Shown here piece by piece: positions 45,257 to 57,484 of a stretch of DNA of 64,000 nucleotides. The translations under genes and the position numbers were made by a program. The notes beneath the pieces are model-generated. The model was not told the origin of the DNA and did not search any database. It was given only the letters and a program-made list of their open reading frames with translations. Within the stretch, counting starts at the first letter, position 1; each line of letters starts with the position of its first letter. The stretch is from Neopestalotiopsis rosae (taxonomy: Eukaryota; Ascomycota; Sordariomycetes; Amphisphaeriales; Sporocadaceae): positions 124,001 through 188,000 of the forward strand of contig JALGAS010000005.1 in NCBI GenBank assembly GCA_023078685.1. Reading direction: 5' to 3'.

Positions 45257-46330
45257 ATGAAGTTCACGGCTGTCGTCACCGCCCTTGCCTGCGCCGAGGT
45301 CGCACTTGGCGCCCGCTTCACTGAGGCTCGTCGTCAACGCCATGCTGAGCGTGCCGCCAAGCGTGAGGCTACGCGCAGCAGCAACCCTCGACTTCCTGCT
45401 GACGACTCCATCACCGAGGGATTGGCTTTCGACAACGAGACTCAGGTCTCGTATTCCTCCAACTGGGCTGGAGCTGTCCTGATTGGATCTGTAAGTAACA
45501 ACCCGGCAGATTTCTCGTGACTGTGTGCCAATGATGCTGACATTGAATTAGGGATACAAATCCGTGACTGGTACCTTTGTGGTGCCGACCCCTTCTGTTC
45601 CCTCTGGTGGAAGCTCGCGTACTGAATATGTAAGTTGACTAATCATGTTACATGATGAACACGAAGTGCTAACCTGTACAAGGCTGCTAGGTCAGTAAAA
45701 GATGCTCATGTTGGGCTCCGCCCGAAAGTGTCGATAGGAAAGCAATTACTGACACCTATTTTCAAACAGCGCGTGGGTTGGTATCGATGGTGATACAGCC
45801 ACCAACTCTATCCTCCAGACTGGAGTCGACTTTTACGTCGAGGGCAGTACCACCAGCTTCGACGCTTGGTATGAATGGTACCCCGACTGTAGGCAATTTC
45901 AAAGTCCCACGAAATTCCCAGGATATCGGGCTAATCTCAAGTGTCAGATGCGTATACCTTCAGCGGCATCAGCATTTCCGCTGGCGACACCATCACCGTG
46001 ACCGTCACGGCTACAAGCACCACAGGCGGCACGGCTGTGGTTTCCAACAAGTCGACTGGCAAGTCGGTGACGCACTCCTTCAGCGGCCAGACCAAGGCGC
46101 TTCAGGAGCTGAATGCCGAGTGGATTGTCGAGGACTTCAGCTCCGGCAGTTCGCTGGTTCCCTTTGCTGACTTTGGCTCCGTCACCTTCACCAACGCTCA
46201 AGCTACCACGTCCAGCGGCACTGTCGGGGTCACTGGTGCAACCATCATCGACATCAAGCAGAGCAACAAGGTCCTGACCGATGTTAGCCTTGACAGCAGC
46301 AGCCAGGTCACCGTCACCTATGTTGGTTAA
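45257..46330 (+). CDS. secreted glutamic peptidase, family G1 (eqolisin), copy 1
   Basis: Acid-acting secreted endopeptidase of family G1 (scytalidoglutamic peptidase/aspergilloglutamic peptidase type). Five exons (45257..45490, 45552..45629, 45683..45690, 45770..45888, 45948..46330) give 273 aa. Signal peptide MKFTAVVTALACAEVALG is followed by a basic propeptide (about residues 20-65) and the mature domain from SYSSNWAGAVLIG. The catalytic pair is in NSILQTGVDF (Gln) and LNAEWIVEDF (Glu). Other family marks are AASAWVGIDGDT and FDAWYEWYPD. Exon 3 is only 8 nt, but it is needed to restore SAWVGIDGD in frame and agrees with the paralogue. Its neighbour at 46726-47593 is a convergent paralogue. 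The TATAAAG box at 45146 supports the start. Confidence 0.94.
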
Positions 46331-46725
46331 GAAGCCCTACTGTGCTCAACTCCGCATTATGATCGACGTTTACACTGCTCCGAATCATTGCTGAAGAGCA
46401 CCGATTGCTTCTGCAAAGTCATGATTTGCGAGTCGGTCTAGGGGAAGTGCTAGGGGCGCAACATTTTGGATCATTTTAATTCTGCATACCATGTTATGAC
46501 ATTACGTAGCAGCCATATATTGAAAAAACCACTGGTTGCATTTATAAATATAACTGTACACTGGCAATAAAGTGTGAACTTGATAGTAAACGAGTGTCTG
46601 TTCAAGTTATTCTAAGTAAAAGTATATGCACAAGATATGGAAAAAGTCTTCATGTGACATTTCTCACTTTAGCATCTTCGCAAGTATTGCCGACTAGAGT
46701 CAGAATTTACAATTCCTGTCATCTC
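46331..46725. other. shared 3' region of convergent G1 peptidase genes
   Basis: About 395 bp of AT-rich sequence between the stop codons of the two convergent paralogues. It should contain both polyadenylation regions; AATAAAG occurs near 46565. No other gene. Confidence 0.5.
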
Positions 46726-47593
46726 CTAGACGTAGGAGCAAGTAACGCTCTCTCCGCTGGCCGAGCAAGAGGTAAGGACCTTGCCGCTCTGGCGCAGATC
46801 GATGATTGTGGCGCCGGTGACGCCCTGGCCGTTGACAGTGGCATCCTCAAAGGTGACCGTACCAAAGTCGGCAAAGGGGACGAGGCTGCTGCCCTCCTCA
46901 AAATCCTCGACGATCCACTCGGCATTGGTCTCGCAGAGGGAGGCCGTGGCGGATGTGAAGCTGTGCGTGACGGACTTGCCAGTGGTCTCGTTCTTGATCA
47001 CGGCCGTACCAGTCTTCTTGCTCGAGGCGGTGACGGTGACGGTGATCTTGTGGCCGGCCTCCATCGTGATGCCGGTGAAATCGTGGGCGACCTGGGGGTA
47101 CCACTCGTACCAGGCGTCGTAGGAGACCGAGCTACCCTTGACGTTGAAGTCAATGCCCGTCTGCAGGATGGCCGACGAGCACGTGTCTCCGTCAATACCG
47201 ACCCATGCGGATGCTGAGTAGGTCTTGGCTGCGCTGCCGCCGGTAGGGACCTTGGGCGTGGGGACAGTGAAGGTGCCAGTTACGGTCGTGTAGCCCGTGC
47301 CAATGAGAACGGCTCCAGCCCACTTTATAAACAAAACAATATTAGCGACCATTAACGATTTTCAAGGATGCAACACTTGGCACACGTACGTTGGTGGAGT
47401 ATGAGACGTGCTTGGTGCCGTTGATGACGGCAGGCTCGTCGGTATCCATGATGTCGGGAATCATGAGACCACTCTTGCGGTTCTGACGCTCTGCCATAAG
47501 GCGAGCTGCACGCTCCTGGCGCTTTGCGGTACCGGGGGCGGCAGCGACAGCGGAGGCGCCGACAATGGCACCGAGGACGGCGGAGAACTTCAT
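46726..47593 (-). CDS. secreted glutamic peptidase, family G1 (eqolisin), copy 2
   Basis: Paralogue of the convergent neighbour. Two exons (47390..47593, 46726..47322; 67-nt intron between SYSTN and WAGAVLIG) give 266 aa. Signal peptide MKFSAVLGAIVGASAVAA, then a basic propeptide rich in Arg and Gln, then the mature domain. Catalytic Gln lies in SSAILQTGIDF and Glu in TNAEWIVEDF, with ASAWVGIDGDTCSS and YDAWYEWYPQ as family marks. It carries cysteines absent from copy 1 (GDTCSS, SLCETN, LTSCSAS, SVTCSYV), probably two disulphides. Its codons are more C-rich than copy 1, and none of its introns matches a copy 1 position, so the duplication is not recent. Three GCCAAG motifs lie 122-170 bp upstream. 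Confidence 0.94.
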
Positions 47594-47714
47594 TTTGTAC
47601 GAATAAGAGGGTAGCAGCAGCCAAGAGAAATAGGGCTGAGATTATGCGTTCTGTAGATTGTCGAAGTCGAGGTATATGATTCCCAGGGAATGAAACTGAC
47701 TGGTATGCCTGCAA

Positions 47715-47762
47715 GCCAAGGAAGCCAAGACAGAAGCCTGACCAGAATGAGATCGAGCCAAG
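47715..47762 (-). promoter_or_regulatory. cluster of three PacC-type GCCAAG sites
   Basis: GCCAAG occurs at 47715-47720, 47724-47729 and 47757-47762, upstream of the minus-strand G1 peptidase and next to a TATAAAG box (47764-47770 on the minus strand). GCCARG is the consensus of the pH regulator PacC. Secreted acid peptidases are commonly pH-regulated, so control by ambient pH is a reasonable inference. Confidence 0.45.
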
Positions 47763-47770
47763 ACTTTATA

Positions 47771-50170
47771 TTCAATATTTCTGAACAGACCTGACCCTCA
47801 TCCGATGCTGTTTCCATGTGCTCTGAGGCAATAATTTGGTTGCTATAGGCATCAAAGGCAGACGGCCGATCACTGCTCCTGGTTAAGGAACCGGGTATAA
47901 AGCAGACATGGCGATGTGAATAGATTAAAATCATCCTTACACCTTCTCAATGCAGCCAATTGACAGAAGTGTAGCAAATCACATTGAGCATACAGTAATA
48001 AGTAATGCTGTTATCTCTCGTAAATATCAGCTGTGGTGACATGCATCAGAAAATGCCGTGCCATCAATTAATTAGAGTGCCATTGTTGTGGTTCGCGAAA
48101 CCGTGAAACCAATCAGCTTCTCAATGAGCTAGATTGAACATTGCCACTGCTCCATCATTGCTCGAATCTCCGGTCATGAGAGAGAAAGGCAATGCTCAAG
48201 CAGATACGGTGCAACTCTTTACGTTCTGCTGCTGGAGTCTAGAGTATTCCACTCCAACTTCCAATCACTGGGGCAGCTTTCAGCTCGCCGAGCTCGCACA
48301 ATTGTTTGGGAAGGTAACATCACCTGCTCAACGATGAGTTCATACAGACATTCGCGGCAGTGTAAAAACGACGTGCTTCGGATTGTAAAGGATGGACTCG
48401 AATGTTATGCCTGCCAAGACGGGTAAAGTCTTGGCTGGGTCTAAGGGATGTACTTGGATTGCCTACACCACATCACTTCCGGGGTGGCAGAGAGAGGCGA
48501 CGGATTGGGCTGCAGAAACAGGCAAGTCCCTAAACCGGAGGCGGCAAGGGATGAGAAAGTGAGTGTGAGCAGTCTCCCCTCCCTTGGGACGAAACAAGCT
48601 TTTCTCTCAGATTAATAGCTGCTCATGCCAAGATAATATGATGCCAGTATATGATACTATAATTAAAGAAAAGAGCCTGGTCTAGGAATAATCATGAGCT
48701 GATGCACAGGTTAAATTCCTGCTATTTGAGTTCTATACTATGGTATCTGACATTTGCCAAATCCGCGTAGCGACCAGTAGGTACTCTTGATGTGCTATTA
48801 AAGACCAGGGCTGTTCCTTGAGCCATTCACATGACACAGCAGCGATTCAGTGAATGATCTACCGGATCATCCGGTGCCAGGGGGTTCGCATTGACTGGAG
48901 TGGGGTCAATGAACCACCACAAGTGTGGTAGCAACAACGGTGAACATTTCTACGTTGGCAGCATCAGCTCGCGAACAGCTATCTTGAAAGAGACCAGCTC
49001 TTGATGGTATCGGTAAACAGATGCGGAATATGCGGTAAATGTTACTTCTATAATCACTACATGGCACAGCAGCTACCACCGTGGCTGCCGTAAATGCCAA
49101 CAATAACAGGACTCGCCGTTATACCAGATGGTTGACAAGGATTTCTCTAATCGCAACGGGCTGCGGAATTGCTCCACAGTCATTCTTGCCCTCAAGGTGT
49201 ACGGCTGTACTACTAATGGATTTCCTACTGTACTCTAGGTGGCACAAGAGACGTTGGGGTAGGGATTTTCATTCAAATTATCGGGATTGTTACTGCTATT
49301 CAACTTGCCATGTCTCAACGATGGTCCTGATTCGTGGCGACAAGATTTGAATTGGATTTTGTTGATCAGTCGCGTTGTGCAGGTTGGGTCAGGAGTAGCG
49401 CCCAACCCGAGTTGACCGAGTATACGAAGTACAGCAAACTCTATCCATTCGGTACGAAGTGCTGCTAATGCGACAACCTACGAGGTGACAATACCTGCAA
49501 TGTCCTGTGTAGTAGGTTTCTATCACCTTGACAGTTGTATGTACGGTATCAATCGCGGCTCGTGACCCTGATTAGCGAATCGTATGGTAACTACTTAGGT
49601 CTTGAAGTCTTCAAACAAAGAGCAATGCGAGCTTCTGTGCGGGGAAATCCAATGCAAGGGCCCAAGCAGCCAGTACAATTGCGCAGTGAAGCAACTGAGA
49701 TTACCCCGCCACAATGCCGTCAATGCTAAGTCCAATTCGATAGAATAGCGACGTCAAAGCAGTTGACCAACAATAGATGTGTGCACATCGGGGCCAGCCT
49801 GGCGTTATGGTTATACTTTAGCTTAATTCCAAAGCTACTGCGAAAGGCTATGAGTATACGGCCAGTCATAATCTTCAAGCATATCATGGTGAAGCTCTGA
49901 TTCGAATGGTTTGTTATAGCAGCTGGCTGGACGCTGTTGGCTTAGCGCATGTCGTTTCCACGAATAAGGGACGCGTTTCGGTAATCAACACCCCGATCGC
50001 CTAACTCTGCATTTTACAGTTCTTGTCTAGCACATTTCAGTCAAGGACGCCTAGTGGTGGCCCAGATATACCAGGCGCCTCTCCGTGTTACATGTATATT
50101 CCCCTCACAGCAGGTACATCCTTTGCATGTTACACTTCATACCTAGGTACTCAGAATACTAACATTCATG
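47771..50170. other. intergenic region, divergent promoters
   Basis: About 2.4 kb between the minus-strand G1 peptidase and the plus-strand rhamnosidase. Only short unrecognisable open frames. AT-rich, no repeat of note. Confidence 0.5.
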
Positions 50171-52740
50171 ATGGTTGCATCAGAGAATCAAAGTGTGAGT
50201 AGACTCTTGCAGTGCCAGAACGCATGCAGTCCGCAGCCGCATGAGATTGTACTAAGAAGCTGTCATAGACCATCAACGAGCTGCAAGCCAATTGGGTTTG
50301 GGTGCCTGACTGGGTCGATTCCTCCACTGTAAATACAGCAGGACGAATTGTCAACTTCACCAGAGATTTCAGCCTGCCAACCGCTCCCGAGAAAGCTCTC
50401 CTATACTTTTCTGCTGATACTCGATATAAGCTTTTCGTCAATGGCGTTCGAGTCGCCGTCGGCCCGGCCCGTGGACATGGCACAATATGGTATTATGACA
50501 CGCTAGATATTTCGCCGCACCTCAGGCCTGGGGACAATCAGATCACTTTCGTGGTGCTGAGATATTTTGCGGCTTCACGGGCGGCAATGCCATTTGTTCG
50601 GACCTCATTCCCCGGCCTGACCGTCGTTGGTCAAGTCAAAGCTGGAGAGTCTCAAGTGTCCCTTCATTCAAGCGAAGGCTGGAAAGCACAAGTTGACGAC
50701 AGTATCCTGTTTCCGACCGGATTGATAGACGATGTCTTTCTCCATGTAAGCCAGTTCGCCCTTTTAAATATGCAATATGGTGCGACTAAGAACATGGCAG
50801 ATTAATGAGCGCACTACACAAACTGCGCCAAATCCTTGGGTTACGCCAAAGCCATATGGATTCAAAACCCTGAATGGCGAGTTGGCACCTTGGCGGCTAA
50901 GGTCTCGCGTCATTCCACACCCTGAAGAATCCCCAGTAGCCGTCAATACCATTCGCGCTTGCGAAAGTGACAACTCGACCAATGATTGGGAAGCTGTTCT
51001 TTTGAAAGGTCAGCCCCTGATGCTTTCAAGTGGCTCGAAACATATACTTGACTTACAGGCGGATGTACATTCCACTGCTTTCATCTCATGGTCGTTCAAA
51101 GCACAGAGCTCGACGAATGTGAAGATCAAGGTGACATATTCCGAAGGCTATGAATGCGATCCCCGGGCCTATCCGTTCTTCCGGACCAAGGACGACCGCT
51201 TACAGAAAGACGACCATCACCTGATAGGTCCATTTGATGAGATATCTTTAGAGATAGCTGCTGGGGAACTGAGCAAGTACGAGCCCTTTTGGTTTAGGAC
51301 ATTCCGTGTCATGCGCCTAGAGATTACCGTTGGCACCAACCCGGTTGAATTCCTCTCATTCGACGCGAAGCAGGCGAATTATCCTATTCAACCAAAAGCG
51401 ACGTGGATGGAACCTGGAGATGCTCAAAGCGAAAGCATTTGGGATGTCTCGATCCGCACATTGCGAAACTGTATGTTTGATGGATACTCGGATTGCCCCT
51501 TCTACGAACAACTTCAGTAAGGAACATTCAATTACTTCTGAGGAGATTGGGTAAAAGCTGACGCGCATGCTATAGATATTCGGGCGATTCAAGATCCGTC
51601 GGCCTGTTTCACTATCTACTATCTGGTGATGACAAGCTGATGAGACAAGCCATTACGAACTTTGCAGCATCAATCACCCCGGAGGGACTCACTCAATCAC
51701 GCTTCCCATCGCATGTACCCCAGATCATCGCTGGTTTCTCCCTCTACTGGATCCTTCAGGTGTGCGACCATCATCTCTTCTTTGGCGACACAGCATATAC
51801 TCGTTCTTTTCTGCCGCGTGTCGATGGTGTCTTCGAATTTTTCCATTCCCATATTGATCAACTCGGTCTCGTGAGTGGGTTTCCTGAGGATGTTTGGCAA
51901 TACGTCGACTGGGTAACGACTTGGGGAGCGACTGAAGACCACCCCGACAAGGGCGTCCCAACCTCTGGACGGAAGACTAATCGCCATACTTACTTCAGCC
52001 TGCTTTATGCCTACGTACTCAAACAGGCTGCACAGTTGGTGCGTGACGTCGGAAGACCCGGGTATGCTCTGGAGTATGAATCCAGAGCCGAAGCAGTGGT
52101 AGAAGCCATCCGAGCACATTGCTATGATGGAGCATTCTTCACCGACTCCACATCTGACGTGCGAGACGACTCGGCCTACTCTGAGCATTGCCAGGTCTTT
52201 GCTGTACTCTCGGGCGCAGCGCTGCCTCACGATCGAACTCGGATTCTGACCGAGTCCTACGCAAATCCGCGCTTCTCAAAGTGTTCTTACGTCATGAAAT
52301 TTTATGCTCTGAGAGCCTTTGCACTGGCCGGTGATGATGCGTACGAGTCGCTCTGGACTACGGTTTGGGACCCGTGGCGGCGCATGCTGGCGAACAATCT
52401 GACGACTTGGGAAGAGGACGACGTACGTCAGCGCTCGGACTGCCACGCCTGGGGTAGTGTTCCAATCTATGAATACTGTACGGAACTTGCTGGAGTACGT
52501 CCGATTGCAGCTGGATCCGCAAAGATACTGTTCAAACCAAGATTGCGCCTGAGCAAGTCGATCGAGGCAAAGGTAGCGATCGGCAAGGAAAATGTTGCCA
52601 CTGTTGCTTGGACAACAGACGATGGCGGCAAGAAGCATGTGCGACTAGAGCTTGAAAGGGCTGTGGAAGTCGTCAGTAGACTTCCTGGAGGCGAGGAAAA
52701 GGAGCATGGCGCGGTCGATCATCTGGAACTCGAATTCTAG
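50171..52740 (+). CDS. alpha-L-rhamnosidase-like glycosidase (GH78 type)
   Basis: Predicted to release rhamnose from rhamnosides. Four exons (50171..50194, 50269..50745, 50801..51516, 51576..52740; introns 74, 55 and 59 nt) give 793 aa. The N-terminal jelly-roll part has ALLYFSADTRYKLFVNGVRV and GPARGHGTIWYYDT. A second beta domain follows, with SYVKIKV-like NVKIKVTYSEGYE. The (alpha/alpha)6 barrel begins around FDGYSDCPFYEQLQYSGDSR, the segment of the family that carries catalytic acidic residues, and continues through WQYVDWVTTWG and RQRSDCHAWGSVPIYEY. A final beta domain ends the protein. There is no signal peptide in the short first exon (MVASENQS), so the enzyme is probably intracellular and would act on imported rhamnosides. 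Confidence 0.9.
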
Positions 52741-53073
52741 GCGATGAGCACCAGCGAGAGAGCAGAACATTGTGGATACGAAAAGCAGATTCAGACTGAA
52801 TTATATAGAAGCAAATCTTCTAACAAACTATAGTTGGACTACTCAAGACGATGAAATAGTGCCAGACTCGAACTAGGAGAAGGAATTTGAATGGAAAGCA
52901 AAATCGAAACCATGAAATGAAAACACCAAGACCAATGACAATATCCAATGTCTGCTTGTGTCCGAACCGACCTGCTTGATCCCTTGATTGCAGTATATGC
53001 TCAGAGTGCCCTATCAAAGTTTCCCGTTGGAGCTATTGGCGAGGAGGTTTCAAAGACTCTTTGTGCGCGTGAT
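52741..53073. other. short convergent intergenic region
   Basis: 333 bp between the converging 3' ends of the rhamnosidase and the small secreted protein. No gene. Confidence 0.5.
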
Positions 53074-53956
53074 CTAGGCAGTCGTGATGGTGTATTGAAG
53101 GTTGTCGAGGACTGTCACACCAGGAAGGTTGTTCACATAAGTGGTGGTGAACTTGATGTAGCTGAGTCCTTTGAAGGCTGAGCTCAGGACAGCGTTGGAC
53201 ATCGTAGCTGTGGCTACACCAGTAGAGCTTGGAAAGTTGAAGGCCTTGTACGCAATGAGGTTGTTCTTCTTGTCGTAGCCAGCAACACCCACGCGGCACT
53301 CAGCCGGGAGCTTTCCAAAACCAGCAGTGCATGCGTAGTAGAATGATTGGAGGGAGAAGCTAACGATCTTCGAACCGCTGTACACAGACGTGACGGTGGC
53401 GACGTTGCTGATAGTCTGAGCAATTGTTCCGTAGACAGCAACATTGTTGGGAGAGATGGGGATGATGCCGATGACTGGAGCTCTACCGACTCTGGCAACG
53501 GCTGTAGAATTTTTGTTAGTCTCCTTTGCTTGGATAAAGGAGGATTGGAAACCATGTCTTACCAATTCCCTGCCAGCTCAAGGCACCGTATGAGCCAATA
53601 GCACTAGTGGGACTATTTCGACGAACCGTGTTAGTAAAACTCTCTGTTCTCATATCTTGGGCAAAAAGCTCTCATGACAATCGAGACAGTTGCATGGGAG
53701 CCATAGCCTCAAAGCTTTGCCTAGGTATATGTCAGAGAACAAGGAACACTAACCTGGTATTGGCGATCAAGGTGTCAAACGTCGCGATGGCTGGAATAGT
53801 CTTCACAGCACGCGACTCAAATTCAGTATCACGAGCCTCGATGGATCCGGCCTCAATGACCCTCGCATCAAGCTCACGCTGCTGAAGGATCTCAATCGGT
53901 TCAGCCATGACAAGGCCTAGAGCCATCAGAAGATGAATTGCGATCGAAGAGAGCAT
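53074..53956 (-). CDS. small secreted protein, unknown function
   Basis: Three exons (53754..53956, 53563..53612, 53074..53501; introns 141 and 61 nt) give 226 aa. Signal peptide MLSSIAIHLLMALGLVMA is followed by an acidic propeptide-like stretch with EARD and ESRA, resembling a processing region. The mature part includes IATFDTLIANT, then GSYGALSWQGI, then a beta-rich region (VTSVYSGSKIVSFSLQSFYYAC, AECRVGVAGYDKKN, FTTTYVNNLPGVTVLDNLQY). The two cysteines 15 residues or so apart may pair. This matches the general layout of a family of fungal secreted proteins that begin with a TF(D/E)DL-type motif and have a jelly-roll-like fold. No activity is known to me. All three splice joins keep the frame. 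Confidence 0.82.
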
Positions 53957-56900
53957 TTTGACTGATGTTGAGGTTGGCTATCGGAGCTTTTACCAGGTAC
54001 AGACACGAGAGAGATGAGATGATGAAGATGATTCGATTTCTTCCCAGAGATGTTGGGCTGCTTGGTTTATTTATACACCTGTGAAGAGGTCAGTACGGAC
54101 ATGACTTTCTGGAGATGCGAAAAACAATTCCCTTCAGCTTGACTTCTTGCTATGTGGCTGGCGCCGCATACTGTAAGCTGGTGTTGTAAGAGAGGAGGAA
54201 CTGACAACTGCGCAGCGGCTCTATTTCCGAGAGGATGTCACTCACTCACGATCGATAAGCCTCGGTCTCGCGTCTTTCTCCGAGCATGATCTTCTCGGAC
54301 CATACATATCTGCTTTCTTTTGCTCCACGGCATACCTGGTATTTCTGCAAGCCATAACTCAGACCGACGCAGCACGGTATTCAGCTTCACTCGAGATCAG
54401 AGACAAGTGTAGACACGAAAGAAGGCCCGACTGGCTATGAAGTACGGAAGAGCATGTTTCTTTGCGTTGTGGCATACCAAGATCCCGGGTATTGGAAATC
54501 GAATAGTCATGATGATGGCTCGACCCTGTACAAACAGCCATAAATTCATCTCGTGCTTTTGGAGCACGAAGTCGAGTTGAAGCGTCTATTGATTGGACAA
54601 CGATCCCGTGGCTGTCTGTCCGGGACGCTAAAGCCGCGCCATTTCGTTTGCTCTTTTATATCCGGAGAAATCTTTCCGCATGGGGGCACCGACAATATTA
54701 TTCTACACACAACGAATAACAGTGTTCGCAAAAGACATTTCAAAAAGATTATTGTCGATGTAGATGGTGTGTCCAACACTGTAATAATTTCTCCATCTGT
54801 TAGCTCAAGAGTGTTCACCTTCAGGTATTTCAACGGAGTATACTGGCAGATGAGCTTTCCAGATACGATGCCACTATGTCGTTGAGTATTATATCCCCTC
54901 CCAGCACGAAGTTAGACGGTATGCAGGTATATTCAGATGAGTCTTACTCTTTCTCTCCAAACGGACGGCAGAATATCACATAGATTGCCGGGACTTAAGT
55001 TCAGCTTTCAGTCATTATACACTGCGACTGCCAATCGACTTGAGACTGCCCGAGCACGGGAATGAAAGCCATTTGACGGTAGATTTCAATGACATGTAAA
55101 CCGCTCATACTGATGCAATACGCCAAGTTCTTGATGAACACCTGACAGGCGAAGCATGCGTTGCATACTCCACGAATGTATTCTGCTGCGACGATAGATA
55201 TACTTACGTGTCTACCGTCTCAGATGGTGGTCAAAAGAAAATAATAATATTTTTTCTCACTCACTTCATGATATTCAGTCCAAGCGATGTTCACGGCTCT
55301 ATCGTATGATGCACTTTTACAACTCTGTCGTGTCTAGCCTCCTAGCTTCTCGGATGATGAGTCAACGAGCTCCAGGTAACAAACGTGAAGCTTTTATCAA
55401 TGATTAGTCACTCCAAAAGGGCTGAAGCTTCTAAGCCTTCAGAACCGATTAGGAATGTGCGCGTGTGATAGTGATTGCCTTGATCCCGATGGCTTGGAAT
55501 GCCTTACCATTAAGGTAGCTATTCATGCTTCATCAGCTGTTGTGGCGTTGTCGGATTAGCTCAAACTGGGCATTCCTGAATGCTGGCTCGGATCTCTTCC
55601 AATGGCATATACAGAGTCCTTGTCTTTCAGGTCTTGTATCACGAAGCCAATGCTTGGTTCTGCATCAAATCGGCTCCCCGGCACACTGACGAGCAGCTTG
55701 GCGTGGAAAACGAAAGATCCTACCGGGACTTGACTCCCGAAACAGTGACATGCAAGACTAATATCCTATGTGTGAATGCGATGGATATGGATGGGAGTTT
55801 GAACAAACCGATACACTTGGTGCCACGACCTGCATGAACTTTGACTAACGGCTGGAGCGGTGGGGATGGGGGTTACAATCTGCAGCCTGGATCCCGTGCC
55901 TGTGTCGCAGCTCTTCTGGGGAAACAGGGTTGACTCCAACGGCGACGGAAGGTGGAAGAAATTCTCGCTCCAACGGTTTCTACTCCAGTGAGGCTTGGGT
56001 GGGATCTTCGACAGTCTTTTCAGATAGAGCATGTACAATATTCCCTGTAAATACAAACATGTGGCTTTGGTCATACGACTTAGATTAAGACTAAGCATCT
56101 TTGTTTGTCTCCGTGTTTCTCAAGCAGACTATTCACGAGGAGCTCACCTGGTCGCAACCCAACAGTCCATGAGCCGCCCTGCATCGTGTTGTTGTATGAC
56201 AAGATGCGGATTCCATCAGACAAGCGGCTGTACCTGTACGTGTCCTGGCTGACTGGTAACACCAGCCAAAGAGAATCGTTAGTCACGTTCTTCTCGTGCG
56301 TAAGATGATCTGTTCTTCTTCAACGGCTCGGTCCATCTCCATCAAAGGTACGAATCTATGCAAGAGGCAAGACACAGGAGAGTTGAGATGGGATTTTGAC
56401 AAGTCGATTCCCGCAGGGTGGCTTTTCGTGAGGGAAATTCTTGCGAAGCTCGGCAGGCAACGAACCTGCCGCAGTCAGCTTGATCTTGAATGTAACACAA
56501 GGGCTTCTCTGTAGATGCATTCATTTTGTGGAAAAGAATCTCTGCGGGCAATATCTAAAAGACGCAAATCTGGAGTGACTGGAAAAAGGGTGATGCCTTC
56601 TATACTCGACCTGGTAATTGCCGTATGGCATATGTGTCTGTTGAACATACATGCGAATAGCTCACATATCACATCTATATCTTGACAAGGTCATCTGAGA
56701 TCAGTCTATGTAGTCGATAGTAATGATGCAGACATGGTAACTAGGCACGGGAAAGGAGGAAACCCCCCTAAGGTTACCACATCAGCCGTACGATGGTTAC
56801 GCATACACGCCGGAAGCATGTAGTAGGTGGAATGGATGCTTAAGAAATCAGATGCTTTGAAGCACTGGCGGCACAATTACTAGGTCTGGGAAAATATGGT

Positions 56901-57274
56901 CTTCTCGTCGTGGGCGGAGTGACGCCACGGGCGGCTGCGACCCATGGGTACTGTCTCAGAAAGAAGCGCGGCACGTTAGCCCACCAGGGAAAAGTCCGAG
57001 CATGAATGAGTTTCACAATCGCGGCAAAACCTGCATATGTTGGGTCAAGAGGCAGAATCTCTGTTCTACCGAGCAATTGAGTGGGATGTATTGGAAGAGT
57101 GAAAAGGATGGAAGTGAGTTGAGCCCGAGAAATTGAGATAACTCCTGCGGTGGTGAGAGATCTCTCGCCGCAGCCAAGACTGTTGCCGGTCAATATCGCA
57201 TGACTGTCTTCCGTAGCTTCATGGGGTCAATTGGTCGTCATGATTGAAAGATGACACTAGCGGCTATTCATTGC
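53957..57274. other. AT-rich intergenic region
   Basis: About 3.3 kb. Open frames at 54553-54885 (+), 55580-55837 (+) and 56840-57193 (-) show no domain. A short minus-strand SEAEYRAA string near 54370 recalls the end of copia-type RNase H but stands alone. No supported gene or repeat. Confidence 0.4.
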
Positions 57275-57484
57275 TCAACGCTTCTTCGGCCCGAGAACCA
57301 TGTGCCTTTTATCCTTAAGTGTGACTTTCACCCATGAATGTTCTGTGCTGGGCAAATACGACGAACCTTGAACAAGCCAGATCGAGATGATTTGACTCAA
57401 GAGTGTACCGGGCGCATCTCCCATAGCGTTTGTGATGCCTTGCACGGTCGGCGCGAACCCAGAGTCTTGACGGACACGAATATC
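57275..57484 (-). other. possible terminal exon of an unrecognised small gene
   Basis: On the minus strand a TACTAAG branch site and a GTGTAG acceptor precede 69 codons that read like real protein (DIRVRQDSGFAPTVQGI, then WLVQGSSYLP, HSWVKVTLKDKRHM) and end at TGA. A possible first exon at 57584-57658 begins MSTTKARGGTIWKL, but its GTCGAG donor is poor, and another frame (beginning MLSFPLAAFKHVDD) competes with it. I do not recognise the sequence. It could be a real short gene or a chance open frame. Confidence 0.3.

Noticed and set aside
46594..47217. 207-codon plus-strand open frame opposite the second G1 peptidase
   Set aside because: Antisense shadow. The minus strand encodes the signal peptide, catalytic Gln/Glu and the whole family core.
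54359..54541. SEAEYRAA string resembling the end of copia-type RNase H
   Set aside because: Only seven or eight residues match, the neighbouring sequence shows no integrase, reverse transcriptase or LTR, so chance is likely.
56840..57193. 118-codon minus-strand open frame
   Set aside because: Protein-like in part, but no motif, no splice context and no recognisable start; left unannotated.
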